The position numbers were made by a program, and so were the translations under genes. Positions 21,361 to 33,097 of a stretch of 64,000 nucleotides of DNA are shown one piece after another. Under the pieces are notes generated by a model, which had not been told where the DNA came from, made no database searches, and saw only the letters and a list, made by a program, of their open reading frames with translations. Every line of letters begins with the position of its first letter. The first letter of the stretch is position 1. The DNA comes from Symbiodinium natans (taxonomy: Eukaryota; Sar; Dinophyceae; Suessiales; Symbiodiniaceae), in contig CAJNDS010002146.1 in NCBI GenBank assembly GCA_905221605.1, positions 1,268,906 through 1,332,905 on the forward strand, read 5' to 3'.

Positions 21361-21965
21361 CAATGGGGTCAGATTGATCGACAAGTCACGAACATTGGGG
21401 TCAGATTGGCCGAAAAGTCAAACATTGGGGTCAGACTGGCCGAAAAGTCACGAACATTGGGGTCAGATTGACCGAAAATTCACCAACAATGGGGTCAGAC
21501 TGGCCGAAAAGTCACGAACATTGGGGTCAGATTGGCCGAAAAGTCACGAACATTGGGGTCAGATTGACCGAAAAGTCACCAACAAGGGTCAGACTGGCCG
21601 AAAAGTCACGAACATTTGGGTCAGATTGGCCGGAAAGTCACGAACATTGGGGACAGATTGACCGAAAAGTCACCAACAATGGGGTCAGACTGGCCGAGAA
21701 GTCACGAACATTTGGGTCAGATTGGCCGAAAAGTCACGAACATTGGGGTCAGATTGGCCGAAAAGTCACCAACAATGGGGTCAGATTGGCCGAAAAGTCA
21801 CGAACATTGGGGTCAGATTGGCCGAAAAGTCACGAACATTGGGGTCAGATTGGCCGAAAAGTCACGAACATTGGGGTCAGATTGGCCGAAAAGTCACGAA
21901 CATTGGGGTCAGATTGGCCGAAAAGCCACGAACATTGGAGGGCAAATAGGCCGAAAAGTCCCGAA
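21361..21965 (+). repeat. 32-bp satellite array, about 19 units, with 96-bp higher-order period
   Basis: The unit is about CGAACATTGGGGTCAGATTG followed by GCCGAAAAGTCA. Three monomer types can be told apart: one with AGATTGG, one with AGATTGA plus CCAACAAT, one with AGACTGG. In the left half they follow each other as a repeated trimer (roughly 21490-21780, period about 96 bp); the right half is a homogeneous run of the AGATTGG type. It is open in several frames only because 32 bp is not a multiple of three and the unit lacks stops; I do not treat these frames as proteins. A TA microsatellite follows at 22025-22090. Confidence 0.95.
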
Positions 21966-22036
21966 GGTTTAAATAAAAAGATAAACAATAATAATAAAAA
22001 CATATAAATATAAATATAAATATACATATAAACACA

Positions 22037-22086
<50 letters not shown>

Positions 22087-23905
22087 TATGATAGAGAGGG
22101 TTTAGGGCTTAGGGTTTAGGGTTAGAGTTAGGGTTTAGGGTGTAGGGTGTAGGTTGTAGGGTTTAGGGTTTAGGGTTTAGGGCTAGGGTTTAGGGTTTAG
22201 GGTTCGCCTCTTGTTTTGCAAGGTTGCCTAAGAATCGGATTGTAATGGTGTGTGTGTGTGCAGGTGCTCAAAACCTTTCAGGGGAATTGGTTTAGGGTTC
22301 TTCCTTGGCAGGTTAGGCTTTATTTGTTGCTTTTGGGGGCTTGCGGTTTCGGGTGTAGGGCGAGGTGACATATCGTTGTTTAGGGCTTTCCGGGTCAGGG
22401 TGTAAGGCATTTGTTGTGGGGCTTTGGACGCGATTGCCCTACAGCCGAAAAGCCGTTACAAGCCAGAAATGCTTAAGCCCCTAAACCCTAAACCCTAAAC
22501 CCTTGGTCTAATCAGACCTACCCAGGCTGACTTGGAACTTGGACTTTTATTTTTTTTCTTATGATTATTATTTACTTTTATTATTATTATTTTTTTTTTT
22601 TGGGGGGGGGGGCCTGTAAAGGGACTCTGCCTTGGGCCCCTAAGGCTGCACCCTAAGGTTTGAGAACCCTGTTTAAAGATCCTCTAAGAGAAAATACGGG
22701 GCTAAAATAGGAGTATACTAAGGGAGCCTCTTGGAGGTACATCCGTAGGGGTCCAAGTATGACTCCCTTTGACAACAAACCCTAAACCCAAAACCCCAAA
22801 CCCTAAACCCGCAACTCCACCAAGCCCTGAACAGTGTCCATTCCAAGTGAACCCCCCGACTGGTCTCCTCAAATGCGATGACACACCCTAAACCCCAATC
22901 CTAAACCCTAAACCCTAAACCCTGCCTAAACCCTAAACCCTAAACCCTAAAACCTAAACCCTACACCCTCAACCCTCAACCCTGAACCCTAAACCCTAAA
23001 CCCAACCCCCCCGCAAACTGCAACTCCAAACCCTAACCTCTTTCCTGTGGCGGCACTCAAGACTGGTGTCAGCACGGCTCCTGCATAGGTTGGGTTAGGA
23101 CGGCTTGCTGGTCTACGCCTCGTGGGGTAAAGGGTTTAGGGGCCACTTGGGTCAAGGCAATGAAACGCGAGTGATTCGGTTCATCCGCAAACCCTAGCCC
23201 TAAACTCTAGCCCTAAACCCTAAACCCATTCACCCTAAACCCAGAGACTCGAGTGTTCATCAGGGATGACGGCCATGGCGTGTTGGGGGTCGCTCCGATA
23301 GCGTCCTCCGTAAAAACAAACGCATGTGAATGACAACTTTAGATATCAATGTGAGCATATGGTGTCAGTGAAACTCTACTAAGCAGAACACAGAGAGAAC
23401 AAGAGACAGAGAAAGAAGGACAGAGGGAGAAAAGAGAGAGAGAGAGAGGGAGCAACTCCAGAATTGGCAGGTTCAGGGTTCTCAGTTTCCGGGTTTAGTT
23501 CGGATCATGGTTTTTGATCCTCTCTATCTTGAGGGGCAACCCTAAACCCCTTAAACCCCCAAACCCCCAAACCCTAAACCCCTGAACTTCCCTAAAGCCC
23601 TAATCTTCCCTAATCTTCCCTAAACTTCCCTAAACTTCCCTAAACCCTAAACCCCCTAAACCCCCTGAACCCCTTAAACCCCCAAGACCGAGGCCTCGTC
23701 GCCCAGGGGTGAAGGCCCACCGCAGGGTCAGGGCAACGGGCAACAGCGGCAGAAGCCTGTTCCAGATTCAAGGGGCCCTAAACCCTAAACCCTAAACCCT
23801 ACACCCTAAACGCTAAACCCTAAACCCTAAACCCTAAACCCTACACCCTAAACCCATGTCGGACTACCAGCTTCGAGCTCGAGGTCTCCTTGACAGAAGA
23901 CTCCT

Positions 23906-24126
23906 CAAGGGACCAAATGAGCCCTAAAAGGGGTTATGGCTCACATGCCTGAATCGGGAGAAAGTTGTACAGGGTATATGAAGTAGGGTATCTATTTCTT
24001 GTACCCCCATAAGGACACCCGGTACACACCAATACTAAAAAGGAACCTTATATACACTCACCAGAAACAGTCATATAAACCCTGTTCCGTATGACCCGAT
24101 GTTTAGGGTTCATTTGGTCCCGGGGT
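23906..24126 (+). mobile_element. Family D MITE, long copy
   Basis: Left CAAGGGACCAAATGAGCCCTA, right TTTAGGGTTCATTTGGTCCC. The 220-bp copy includes the module 'tttcttgtacccccataaggacaccc ... acactcacca', found alone at 44615 and in pieces at 6734, 36549 and 42046. Confidence 0.7.
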
Positions 24127-25001
24127 CATTGAAGACACGGGTGCGGAAGCTGAGCTGCAAAGTCCCTCGGCAGCCAGTGTAGGGTTTAGGGTTTAGGGAT
24201 TAGGGTTTAGGGTTTCGGATGTAATTAGGGTTTAGGGTTGAAGAGACCAAACATTGCAGCTTCACCTGCAAATGTGGGGATTGGGCTGGTTTTAGTCGGA
24301 ACCCTCCACCTCCCCAGTAGGGACTATTTTCGGAAATCCCCAAAAGATATGACCCCAATTGTCGGTTCATTTGGTTTAAAAAGCAAAGCAGTCAAGGCGC
24401 CAATGCATTTGGCGCCGCGGCGGCAGGCGGCGGGGGAAAGCCATCGCGTTTAAAGAGCTGTGCTTTGACAGCTGCAGCTAAGAAACTTGAGTTACATCAC
24501 CAAAAGGCGGATGTAAAGCTATATACTGTATATTCGCTTAAATTCAGTATTGGCTTAGGTTACGTTCCTTAATTCATAGCAACCGGTAGGGTCGGGTTGT
24601 TTAGGGTCACTTGGGCTACTAGGGTGAGTTCAGGCTTTGGAAACCCGAAGCCGGTGCCCGAAACCTTAAAGCCCTCGTCGAAAGCCTCGTTGGACCTTCT
24701 CAGCCATCTAGCGGGGTTGTTGGGGTTTAGGGTTTAGGAATACTTGGGAGATCCAATGGACCCATGGCATCAGAGATGCTACGGCACTGTCTTTGCCCAT
24801 TGAACAGCCTCTGGACCATGAACCGCTTTTTGGGGTTTGTTTCGGGCCTTCAGGCGGCTAAGGTGAAAGGGAGCTCGGGCTTCTGGAAAATTTACGGTTT
24901 TAGGCCGAGTTCTAGGGCCTAGAGAAACCCACCCCTCGTAAACCTAGAAGCCCGAAAAGCCCAAACCTAAAAAGCACAAACCCTCAACCCTACCACCCCA
25001 G

Positions 25002-25110
25002 CCTAGTTGCTGAGTACCCTGGCCCAAAACAGGTTGCCCGGCTAACCTTTCAATTATGCCAGGATTGTATATATCCCCAAAGGTTTAAGGTTACATACTC
25101 AGCTACTGAG
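25002..25110 (+). mobile_element. Family H MITE
   Basis: Left CCTAGTTGCTGAGTACCCT, right AAGGTTACATACTCAGCTACTGAG: inverted termini. The interior 'aacctttcaatta' and 'ggattgtatatatccccaaaggttta' matches the copy at 56519. A telomeric array begins within 5 bp of the right end. Confidence 0.7.
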
Positions 25111-27212
25111 CCCTAAACCCTAAACCCTAAACCCCAAACCCCAAACCCTAAACCCTAAACTTTAAACCCTAAACCCCAAACCCTAAGGAAGCTCTTGGCC
25201 GCCAAGCGAAGACCGCCAGCTTCGTGGCTGAGCCTGGCAGGCACCAATCGGATGGCTTTGCTTCTACTCAAACAAGCCCTGTAAGCCCTGTAACAGGGTT
25301 TAGGGTTTAGGATTTAGGGTTTAGGGTTTAGGGTTTAGGGGCCTGTAACCCTACAAAGCCCAGTGAACCCCTAACCCAATACCCTTCCTGGGCTGCTTTC
25401 GACTCAGGCTTTGGTGTGTAGAGTTCGGGTTTGGGATGCAGAGGTCGTCCTGAACATCCTTGAGTTGTAAGGGTTTAGGGTTTAGGGTTTGGCTCCTAAA
25501 CCTTAAACCCTAAACTGTATGCTGCTGCAGGGGTGTAAGGCTCAAGGTAGAGGGTGCAAGGCCCAGGGTTGACTGTTTCACTTGCAGGAGTGCTGGTTGG
25601 GAGCCTGGTGTGACCCGCATGTGAGGCTTCCCCTGACACGGTCACTCGAGCGCACGTAGCTTTGCTGCATGGCTCGGCGCTTTGAAGAGATTGCATCAGG
25701 AAGGTATGCCTTCAAGCGCTTTAATCCTAAACCCTAAACCCTAAACCCTAAACCCTAAAAAGGGACCCGGTGTGGACCAGAAGGCGTTTCGGCACGCCAC
25801 ACTCTGAGTCGCTTGCGCGAGTACGGAAAACTGCCTTGGCGTGGTTGCAAGCATGGCGTTGCCCTAAACCCTAAACCCTAAACCCTAAACCCTAAACCCC
25901 AAACCCTAAACCCTAAACCCTAAAGTCTGGACATGTTCGGGTAGAGCTTCGTGCCAGCCGTAAGGAGAGGGGTAAAGGTACCCTGCAGAGACTGCGTTGC
26001 AGAACTGACACGTCACAAAGGGCTCCATAGGCGGGCTCACTGGGGCTCTTGGGTCCCTAAACCCTAAACCCTAAACCCTAAACCCTAAACCCTAAACCCT
26101 AAACCCGAAGCCCAAAATCGCTTACTCGGGCTTTTTTGGGGGGGGGGGGGGGGGGGCCTACACTCCACGATCTTTCATGCTGCAGAGCAAACTTCCATGG
26201 AGCTCGGACGACATCTTCCCCAACCTGTACCCCCCCCCAACACCCTTCGAAGGTTTTGGGGTTTAGGTTCCTAAACCCTAAACCTAAACCCTAAACCCTA
26301 AACCCTAAACCTGGGTGGTAGGGTTTGTAGGGTTTGTGGGGCGCGGCGCTGAGCCCTAAACCACAAACCCAGCCTGAATCAACCCTCCATCTCATCTACT
26401 GTCGAGACACTTCTGAGGCCATGAGCTCCTAAGCCCCAGTTAGGGTTTAGGGTTTAGGGTTTAGGGTTCAGGGTTGAGGGTTTAGGGGTTCGGGTTTAGG
26501 GCTCAGGGTTTAGGGTCCCAGGTCTAGGGTTTAGGGTTCAGGGTTTAGGGTTCAGGGTCTAGGGCTTTGGGTTTAGGGTTCAGGGTTTAGGGTTCAGGGT
26601 TTAGGGTTCAGGGTTTAGGGTTTTGGGTTTGAGGGCTTGGGTGTAGGGTTTATCCTGCCTGCAGACCTTGGAGCCTGAATACTGGGCTGTTGTTGATGAA
26701 CTTCAATTCTGTTCACAGAACAAGAAAAACAAATGATTTACGACACATCCCCCCATGATGATAACAGACTTTTAAGTTCCCATAGACATCAATTCAGGTT
26801 CGGGATGAAACCCCAAACCCTGAAGCCTTGAAATCACCCTAAACCCTAAACCCTAAACAGTAAACTCTAAACCGGGTTGGCCTGGTGACATCGGTGCGAA
26901 TTCAATGTTCCCCGCGGCGCGGGGAAACCTGGGTTCGCGGGTCTCGACTCTCAGGGCTTTTTTGGGGTGGTCTAGAGGGTTTAGGGTTTAGGGTTTAGGG
27001 TTTAGGGTTTAGGGCCCTTCACTAGGGTATTGTAGGGTTTATATGTTAGGGTGTAGGGCTCTGGGTTTAGGGTTTTGGGCTTAGGGCTTCATCGATTTTC
27101 AGGGCTTTCGGGTTTAACGTGGTTGGGCTTTGTACGCGTGAGGGTTTTAAGTACTTGGGTCTGGGTTCTTTTGCAGGGAATTACGGTTTAGGGTTTCGGG
27201 TTTCGCTAAACC

Positions 27213-27572
27213 CTAAAACCCAAAACCCGAAATCCTAAAACCTAGCTTGCGAAGGAGCGCGTGGGAGGCAACGTCTAGCAAGGGTACGCCATGCCACATG
27301 CTCAAGCACATGTAGGTCGGAGGCTTCCGTACGTTCCACGACACGGCATGTGAAGAGTACCTTCCAGGATTCGTTTCAAGCTGGTAGTCAGCAGAGGTGT
27401 CCCACGCGATCAAGACCTCGTGAGCCGACATGTTGTGGAAGCTAGGCCATGCGGGGTAGCCGGAGTCTTGCTGGCAGGGAAGACAGCATCCAGAGGACTC
27501 TGCGTCGCACAACGAAACACAAATGCCCAGGCGCGCTCCTCCTTTGTCGCAAGCAAAGAGGCATGGTGGCAT
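27213..27572 (-). other. 119-codon minus-strand frame over a unique island, not supported as a gene
   Basis: 27240-27605 is free of telomeric units and open on the minus strand for 119 codons, with Cys- and His-rich N-terminal half and aromatic-rich middle. I recognise no domain. The C-terminal ~10 codons come from degenerate telomeric DNA, so the frame's end is not conserved sequence. The real possibility is an exon fragment or chance. Confidence 0.15.
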
Positions 27573-27602
27573 GGCATTGAAGCTAAGGGCCTAGCGGCCT
27601 AA

Positions 27603-27767
27603 CCTTGGGGACCCAATGAAGCCCAAGATTGGCGTCCCGTACTGAACCACTATAAACCCTATTAAGGCATGTGGACCCTCAACCCTCAACCCAACCCCCT
27701 CACCCAATGAACCCTAAAATTGGCGTCCTAGACCTATTACACCCTTTTAGGGTTCATTTGGTCTCAC
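27603..27767 (+). mobile_element. Family D MITE with internal partial duplication
   Basis: Left CCTTGGGGACCCAATGAAGCCC, right TTTTAGGGTTCATTTGGTCTC. 'caatgaa(g)cccaagattggcgtcc' near the left is echoed by 'caatgaaccctaaaattggcgtcc' at about 27713-27738, so one end has been duplicated, with CCCTCAACCC telomere-like units between. Confidence 0.65.
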
Positions 27768-28187
27768 AGCAGGCAAGGTGAAGAGTTTCAAGGGTTTACG
27801 GATTGATGTTTATAAGCATCCGTAGAAACCGAAAACAACCCCTTAAAACCTCCAGAGCCCCAAGAAGCCTTCAGCAAAGCAGCCCGAACCCCCTGGCTTT
27901 TCGGGTTTAGGGTTGAGGGTTTGGGGTTTAGGGTTTAGGGTTTAGGTTTGGGGTTTGGGGACATCCCGAAAACCTAACCCTAAGCCCTAAAGCCCTAAAC
28001 CTCGTGGAGCCGGTGGACTGAAGCCCTAGACCCTATATAAACCCTAAACCATAAACCCTAAACCCTAAACCCTAAACTGCCACCCAAAGTGCTGGAAGGC
28101 TGTCGGCGCCGCCGTGCCCACCGAGGTCGAGAGCTCCGCTGAGCCGTCGGGGAGGAGCCGGCAGCAGAAGCTGCAAAGGAAAGGCTT

Positions 28188-28254
28188 AGGGGGGGGGGGG
28201 GGGGGGGGGCTTAGGGTTTCGGGTTAAGGTTTGGAGTTTAGGGTTTGGGTTTTT

Positions 28255-28285
<31 letters not shown>

Positions 28286-28500
28286 GTGGGGTTGGGGTTT
28301 AGGGTTTGGGGTTTAGAGTTTGGGGTTTTAGGGCTGCAAAGGTTGTTTTTTTTTTTTTTTGGGGGGGGGGGGGGGGGGGTTTGGGTTTAGGGTTTAGGGT
28401 TTAGGGTTTGGGGTTTAGGGTTTAGGGTTTAGGGTTTAGGTTTGGGGTCTAGGGTGTTTGGGGTTTGGGGTTTACGGTTTCGGGGGGGCTTCGGGTTTGG
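28188..28500 (+). repeat. Poly-G / poly-T / TTTGGGG-TTTAGGG composite
   Basis: Three G runs (about 28190-28209, 28264-28286, 28361-28379), two of them preceded by T runs, are interleaved with TTTAGGG and TTTGGGG units to 28500. Strong G-quadruplex potential on the + strand. Confidence 0.85.
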
Positions 28501-29232
28501 TAGGGCCTTCAAGAGGTGCCGATCGGAATGCAAGCTGCTACATGCCAGCGGTTGAATGGATTTGGTTTGGGCTTGGAGTTCCCACCCTAAACCCTAAACC
28601 CTAAACCCTAAACCCTAAACCCCAAACCGTGGTAGGTTCCTCGTTTGCCACAGCGCAGATGCGCTCGTTTGACGCTGTGGGTCTGTGCAAGCCTTCAGTC
28701 CGCGAGACAGCTAGGCGGGGACCCTCAACCCCCAAGAAAACCCTAAACCCTGAACCCCAAACCCCCCAAACCCCAAACCCTTTTAACCCTAAACCCCAAA
28801 CCCTAAACCCTAAACTCCAAACCTTAAACCCTAAAGCCCAAACCCTGCGTTTTTGGCCACAAAGAAAGCAAGTCTAGGACCATTGGGCATCTAGGAGTTC
28901 TCGTAGGTCCTAGGGATCCTCTCGACTCTGCCCTTAGCATGCTCCCAAACCCTGAAGATTCCACCTATGGGACCACCTATCCTGCCAGCGTAGGGTTTAG
29001 GGTTTAGGGTTTAGGGTTGAGGGTTTAGGGTTTTGGGTTTAGGGTTTATAGGGTTTGGGGTTTCGGGTCTAGTGTTTAGGCTTTAGGGTTTAGGGATACA
29101 TCATACATCTCCGCACAGTGAGGGTGAAAGTATCCGGGCGCAAGCGACTCAAGGCGAATGCTATCACCTGTTGATGAGGGTCTCTGCCCATTGGCTTCGC
29201 AGAGTGTACGACTGTGGCTAGCCTTCAAGGCC

Positions 29233-29348
29233 AAACCCTAAACCCTAAACCCTAAACCCTAAACCCTAAACCCTAAACCCTAAACCCTAAACCCTAAACC
29301 CTAAACCCTAGACCCTAAACCCTAAACCCTAAACCCTAAACCCTAAAC
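29233..29348 (-). repeat. Interstitial telomeric array (CCCTAAA)n
   Basis: About 16 units with a single CCCTAGA variant. Confidence 0.95.
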
Positions 29349-29441
29349 CTTCAGGGTTGGTTTCGGTGCTCTATGGGTAGGGCTCTCCAAGCACCAAACC
29401 CTAAACCCCACCTAGGCAACGCCAGGCGACGAGGTTCCAAG

Positions 29442-29669
29442 GGTAGCTACATGGTCCCTTGATATGGTTTAGGGTTTGGGGCTTAGGGCTTAGGGTTTTA
29501 GGGTTTTAGGGTTTAGGGTTTAGGGTTTAGGGTTTAGGGTTTAGGGTTTAGGGCTTAGGGTTTGGTCCCTTAACCTTCTTTACAGGGTCCTGAAGTATGG
29601 GCCCTTGGGTTTCACAGGGTATGTAAGGGGTCCCCATTCACGGGCCCCTAGTAAGCAACCATGTAGCAA
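29442..29669 (+). mobile_element. Family E MITE with 108-bp telomeric insert
   Basis: Left GGTAGCTACATGGTCCCTT, right AGCAACCATGTAGC. Relative to the reverse complement of the copy at 46093, sequence is collinear except that a TTTAGGG/GGGCTTA array (about 29466-29573) lies between '...TTGATAT' and 'TGGTCCCTTAACC'. TGGTCCCTT occurs on both sides of the array (29453-29461 and 29573-29581) as a 9-bp direct repeat. Confidence 0.7.
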
Positions 29670-30640
29670 AATTCTTAGAGAGGTTGCATGTTAATCTTCG
29701 GGCACTCAAGGTGGTGCTGCACCCTATAAACTCCCTAGAGTACTCAGCCAGGGTTTCGGGCTTCTGGTTAAGTTCCTCCCTTGCAGGGGCCTCTCATCCG
29801 GAGTCCACTTCACCACCTCACCAACAAAGCACAACACGGAGGGTGGATGAAAGTGCTGCCAATGCGTCAGGCGTCTCATAGCTCTCCCTCTCCCCACCGC
29901 ACCACAACAAAAACTGAAACGTTGTTTTCCGAGACAAACATAAGGAGCCTCAACAAAAGCTTCAAGTTCCAACAATTTGGCTAAGTAAGCTTATTGGAAC
30001 TCCCTAACCCTAAGCCACCTGAAAAAGGCCACCCTAAACTTGGGCCTTAAAACCCATTCCACCGTGAAGCCTAATCCCCAAACCCCAAGCCCCCAAGCCC
30101 CCAAGCCCCAAAGCCCCAGAGCCCCAAAGCCCCAAAGCCCCAAAGCCCCAAAGCCCCAAAGCCCCAAGCCCAGCCGCAAATCCTAAACCCTGAACCCCAA
30201 CAGGATCATGGGTAAACACTCCAACCCCACAGACTCCAAACCCCAACACACCCCACAAGGGCTTGTGGTACAGGGTTTTGTATTGTTCAGTGCTTCGGGC
30301 TCAAAGGGTTCAAAGGGTAGGGTTCATAGGGTTTAGGGTTTAGGGTTTAGGGTTTACGGTTCAGGGTTTAGGGTTTCGAGCTTAGGGTTTAATATAATCA
30401 TTAGGGTTATTAGGTCTATAGGGTTTAGAGGTCTTCGGCTTTGGAGACCCTATGCATGCCGGCCTGGTGCTTGGCCTCCAGCTTAGGATGCACCTTAGAG
30501 CGTTGGTGTTTCAGGTTTCGGGCTGCTGGTTAGGGTTTAGGGGTTTTTAGGGACCTGACGATGGTATCTCTAAACCCTAATGCCGGTGTGCTTTAGGGAC
30601 TGTAAGGGCTTGCGAATAGGGTTTGTACGGGTTAGAAGAT

Positions 30641-30772
30641 GTCTGTATGTATGCATGCAAGTATGCATGCATGCAAGTATGTATGTATGCATGTATGCAT
30701 GTATGCATGCATGCATGCATGCATGTATGCATGTATGCATGTATGCATGTATGTATGTATGTATGTATGTAG
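30641..30772 (+). repeat. Tetranucleotide microsatellite (ATGC/ATGT)n
   Basis: About 30 units of GCAT/GTAT type, mixed in blocks. The 76-codon frame across it is a repeat artefact. Confidence 0.95.
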
Positions 30773-31484
30773 GGTTTATAGGATGTATACTATACAGTTA
30801 TGGCTTATAAGGTGAACAGGATTTATAGGGTTCAGACAAGGTGTATGCATACCTTAAGAACCCCAAACCTACCTTTGTTTTGTGGGCTCTTGTTCTAAAA
30901 CCCCTTGTAGGATTCTTAGGCAACCTGCCAACGTAGGCTTTGGGTTCTCAAAGTATATATATATATATATGGACACACACATGTAGGGATTGTAGGGTTA
31001 TGTGGTGTATAAGGTGAACAGGGTTTATAGGGTTTATAGGGTTTAGGCTTTAGGGGCTTCGGGCTGAGGCAGTTCTTTGGGGTGAGAGGAGTGGAGGTTC
31101 CGGGTTTCGGGGGTGTAGGGCATTTTGATTGAGGGATTTGGTCATTTAGCTCCAACGGGACTTCCTGTGGTTTGCAGGAAGCTTGGCTGGCATAGAAATG
31201 AAAAGCACGGGGCAGTCAATGCCCCGCACTCAGGGAAGCTCAGAAAAACACGAGTTCGGTGTTTCTCTCGTGTGGGTCTTGGAACTAAGGGTGAAGGGAT
31301 TAAGGGCCTTAGGGTTCAGCGTCGTGAATCTCAAACTCAAACAAAACCACGAAAACTTTGAAGCGCAAAGCCACCCTTAACCCTTTACCCTACACCCAAA
31401 ACCCAACTGCATCAAAGCAGCAAAGGCGGCGGTGCATTCAAACTCGCCGGCCTCTGACCTCCTGCGGATAAGTATTTTATAGGG

Positions 31485-31622
31485 CCAGACCCAAGAGTAA
31501 CCTAGGAACCAAAAAGGGTTTAGGGTTTAGGGTTTATGGTTTAGGGTGTTTCCAAGGGGCTCCAAAGGGAACCCAAACCGTCACCCAAAAAAAGTGAATG
31601 AGGGCCTACTCCGGGTCCTAGC
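31485..31622 (+). mobile_element. Family A-related MITE with telomeric insert
   Basis: 'agagtaacctaggaaccaaaaaggg' matches the left part of family A; 'gggaacccaaaccgtcacccaaaaaaagtgaatgagggcctactccgggtcctag' matches the right part of the related copy at 52980. A short array (about 31514-31547) starts exactly at the AAAAAGGGT position, where intact copies continue with GCCCTTTT. Confidence 0.65.
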
Positions 31623-32600
31623 AGTGGCCACCAGGCGGCATGCACTGGAGCCCCGCAATGCTGATGGGCTTCAGCTTGTTAAAGTTTAGGGTTTAGGGTT
31701 TAGGGTTTAGGGTTTAGGGTTTAGGGTTTAGGGCTTAGGGTTTAGAGTGTAGGGTTTGGGGGTCAGGGTTTAGGGTTTGAGTTTTTTTGCTGAGTGATCT
31801 GTTGCGGGCCTCCTCTGGCATCCCGAACGAATCGCAAGGAACATTTACGATACTAACCAGAGGGCCACCCTAAACCCCCTAAACCCTAAACCCTAAACCC
31901 TAAACCCACACATGGCTTAGTTCTTAAAGCTTAAAAAGCCTAAAAACCCGAAAAGCCCTAGAAACTCTTAGGCCAGAGGCTCAAAAATCCTCAAGGCCTG
32001 CAACCCTAAAACCCTAAACCCTAACCCTATAAGCCCTATAAACCCTCAACCCCAATCTTTACCCCCCCCCCCAAAAAAAAAAAAAAGAACTAAACCCTTG
32101 ACCCTAAACCCTAAACCCTAAACCCTAAACCATAACCCAACCCTAAACTCTAGCCCTAAACCCTAAACTCGATGCCCTAATCCCACCCCTGAGACTTTTG
32201 AATCCGCAGGTCTTTGGCTCATCGCTTGTCAGCGTTGCCCTTTTTTGCGGCGGAAGTCCAAGGCAGCGTTCAGCTTCCATCGTTGCGCTTCTCTAGAAGT
32301 TTAGGTTTTTGATGAGTTTAATTAGGACCCTCAACCCTAAACCCTAAACTCTTGAAGCTTTGGAGCTTCGGGTTAGAATTAAAAGGGCCGGGGGCTTTAG
32401 GGTTTATCAGCTTTGGGCTTTTGGGCTTTTAGGTTTGTCGAGCTTGGGGTCTTTGGCTTGGGGCTTCGTAGTCTTTAGGGCTAGTAGGCTTTGGGGAGTT
32501 GGGGACCTAAGGATTGTATACTTGTGCTGTCTCTCTCTCTCTCTCTCTGGGCGGATGGGTGTTCCGTTCTGACTGAATTTGTACTTCGCATGTGTATCCA

Positions 32601-32693
32601 GATTGCCCAGTAACCTCAGAAAGAAAAAACAAGTGCCGTTGTTTGATACTCCGGACGATAAGCAAGGGGAAGCAGGGTACCACAGGGCATCCT
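32601..32693 (+). mobile_element. Family A MITE, short copy
   Basis: Left GATTGCCCAGTAACCTCAG, right GGTACCACAGGGCATCCTC. The interior is unlike the family consensus, so the centre has been replaced or rearranged. Confidence 0.55.
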
Positions 32694-33097
32694 CAATATT
32701 GTGACAGCAGATGTGTGATGAGCAAAACCTTCGGGCTTGTTGTTCTAAACCCTAAACGGGAGAGGGAGGAGGGGGGCGGGGGATGGGGGGGGGGGGGGCC
32801 TTGACCGGTAAAAGGAGAGTAGAAGGAAGGATTTCACCATACCCCTTCATTTCTTTCAAGGGGTCCGCTCAAGGGGTATGTTGAATATTCATTAGAAAAC
32901 CCTAAGCCCTAAGCCCTAAACCCTAAACCCTAAGCCACAGTCCCACCCTGGGTGGCGTGGTTTTCTGGATGCTGAGTCTGCCCCTCAGCCGAGCCAACAG
33001 ATCCCAGAGGTCCCACAAAGGATCAGTGATTGAGCGGAGAAAAATGCTGTAAGTATATGTATGTATATATATATATATATCAGATAAACCCGTACTA

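Larger units (their letters stand above)
21966..28180. other. Telomeric mosaic with microsatellites, no gene seen
   Basis: TA run 22038-22090; telomeric blocks 22098-22203, 22485-22502, 22890-23010, 23770-23855, 24180-24236, 25110-25185, 25290-25340, 25725-25760, 25865-25924, 26056-26106, 26440-26650, 26976-27015, 27905-27960 and 28040-28078. Other items: TG run about 22248-22260, T/G homopolymers 22585-22612, a GA-rich stretch 23391-23450, poly-G 26141-26157. 24240-24600 and 26660-26810 are unique AT-richer spacers with nothing recognisable. Confidence 0.7.
28501..33095. other. Telomeric mosaic with MITEs and microsatellites, no gene seen
   Basis: Telomeric blocks: 28585-28625, 28738-28835, 28990-29095, 30330-30395, 31685-31740, 31865-31905 and 32100-32170. 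30075-30175 is a CCCCAAAGC-type octamer/nonamer run. Poly-C/poly-A at 32060-32087, CT run at 32531-32548, poly-G at about 32787-32798, TA run at 33063-33080. 29690-29990 is a unique island with overlapping 65-83 codon frames that I cannot assign. Confidence 0.65.

Noticed and set aside
21361-21965. CRISPR-like array
   Set aside because: Repeats are contiguous with no unique spacers, and the context is eukaryotic.
21468-22007. Long frame encoding a repeated Trp/Lys/Ser-rich protein
   Set aside because: The 32-bp satellite is open in several frames because its unit lacks stop codons; all three + frames give a similar repeated peptide, which a real gene would not need.
30001-30180. CCCCAAAGC runs as a distinct satellite
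   Set aside because: Irregular unit length and composition; better explained as degenerate telomere-like low-complexity DNA.
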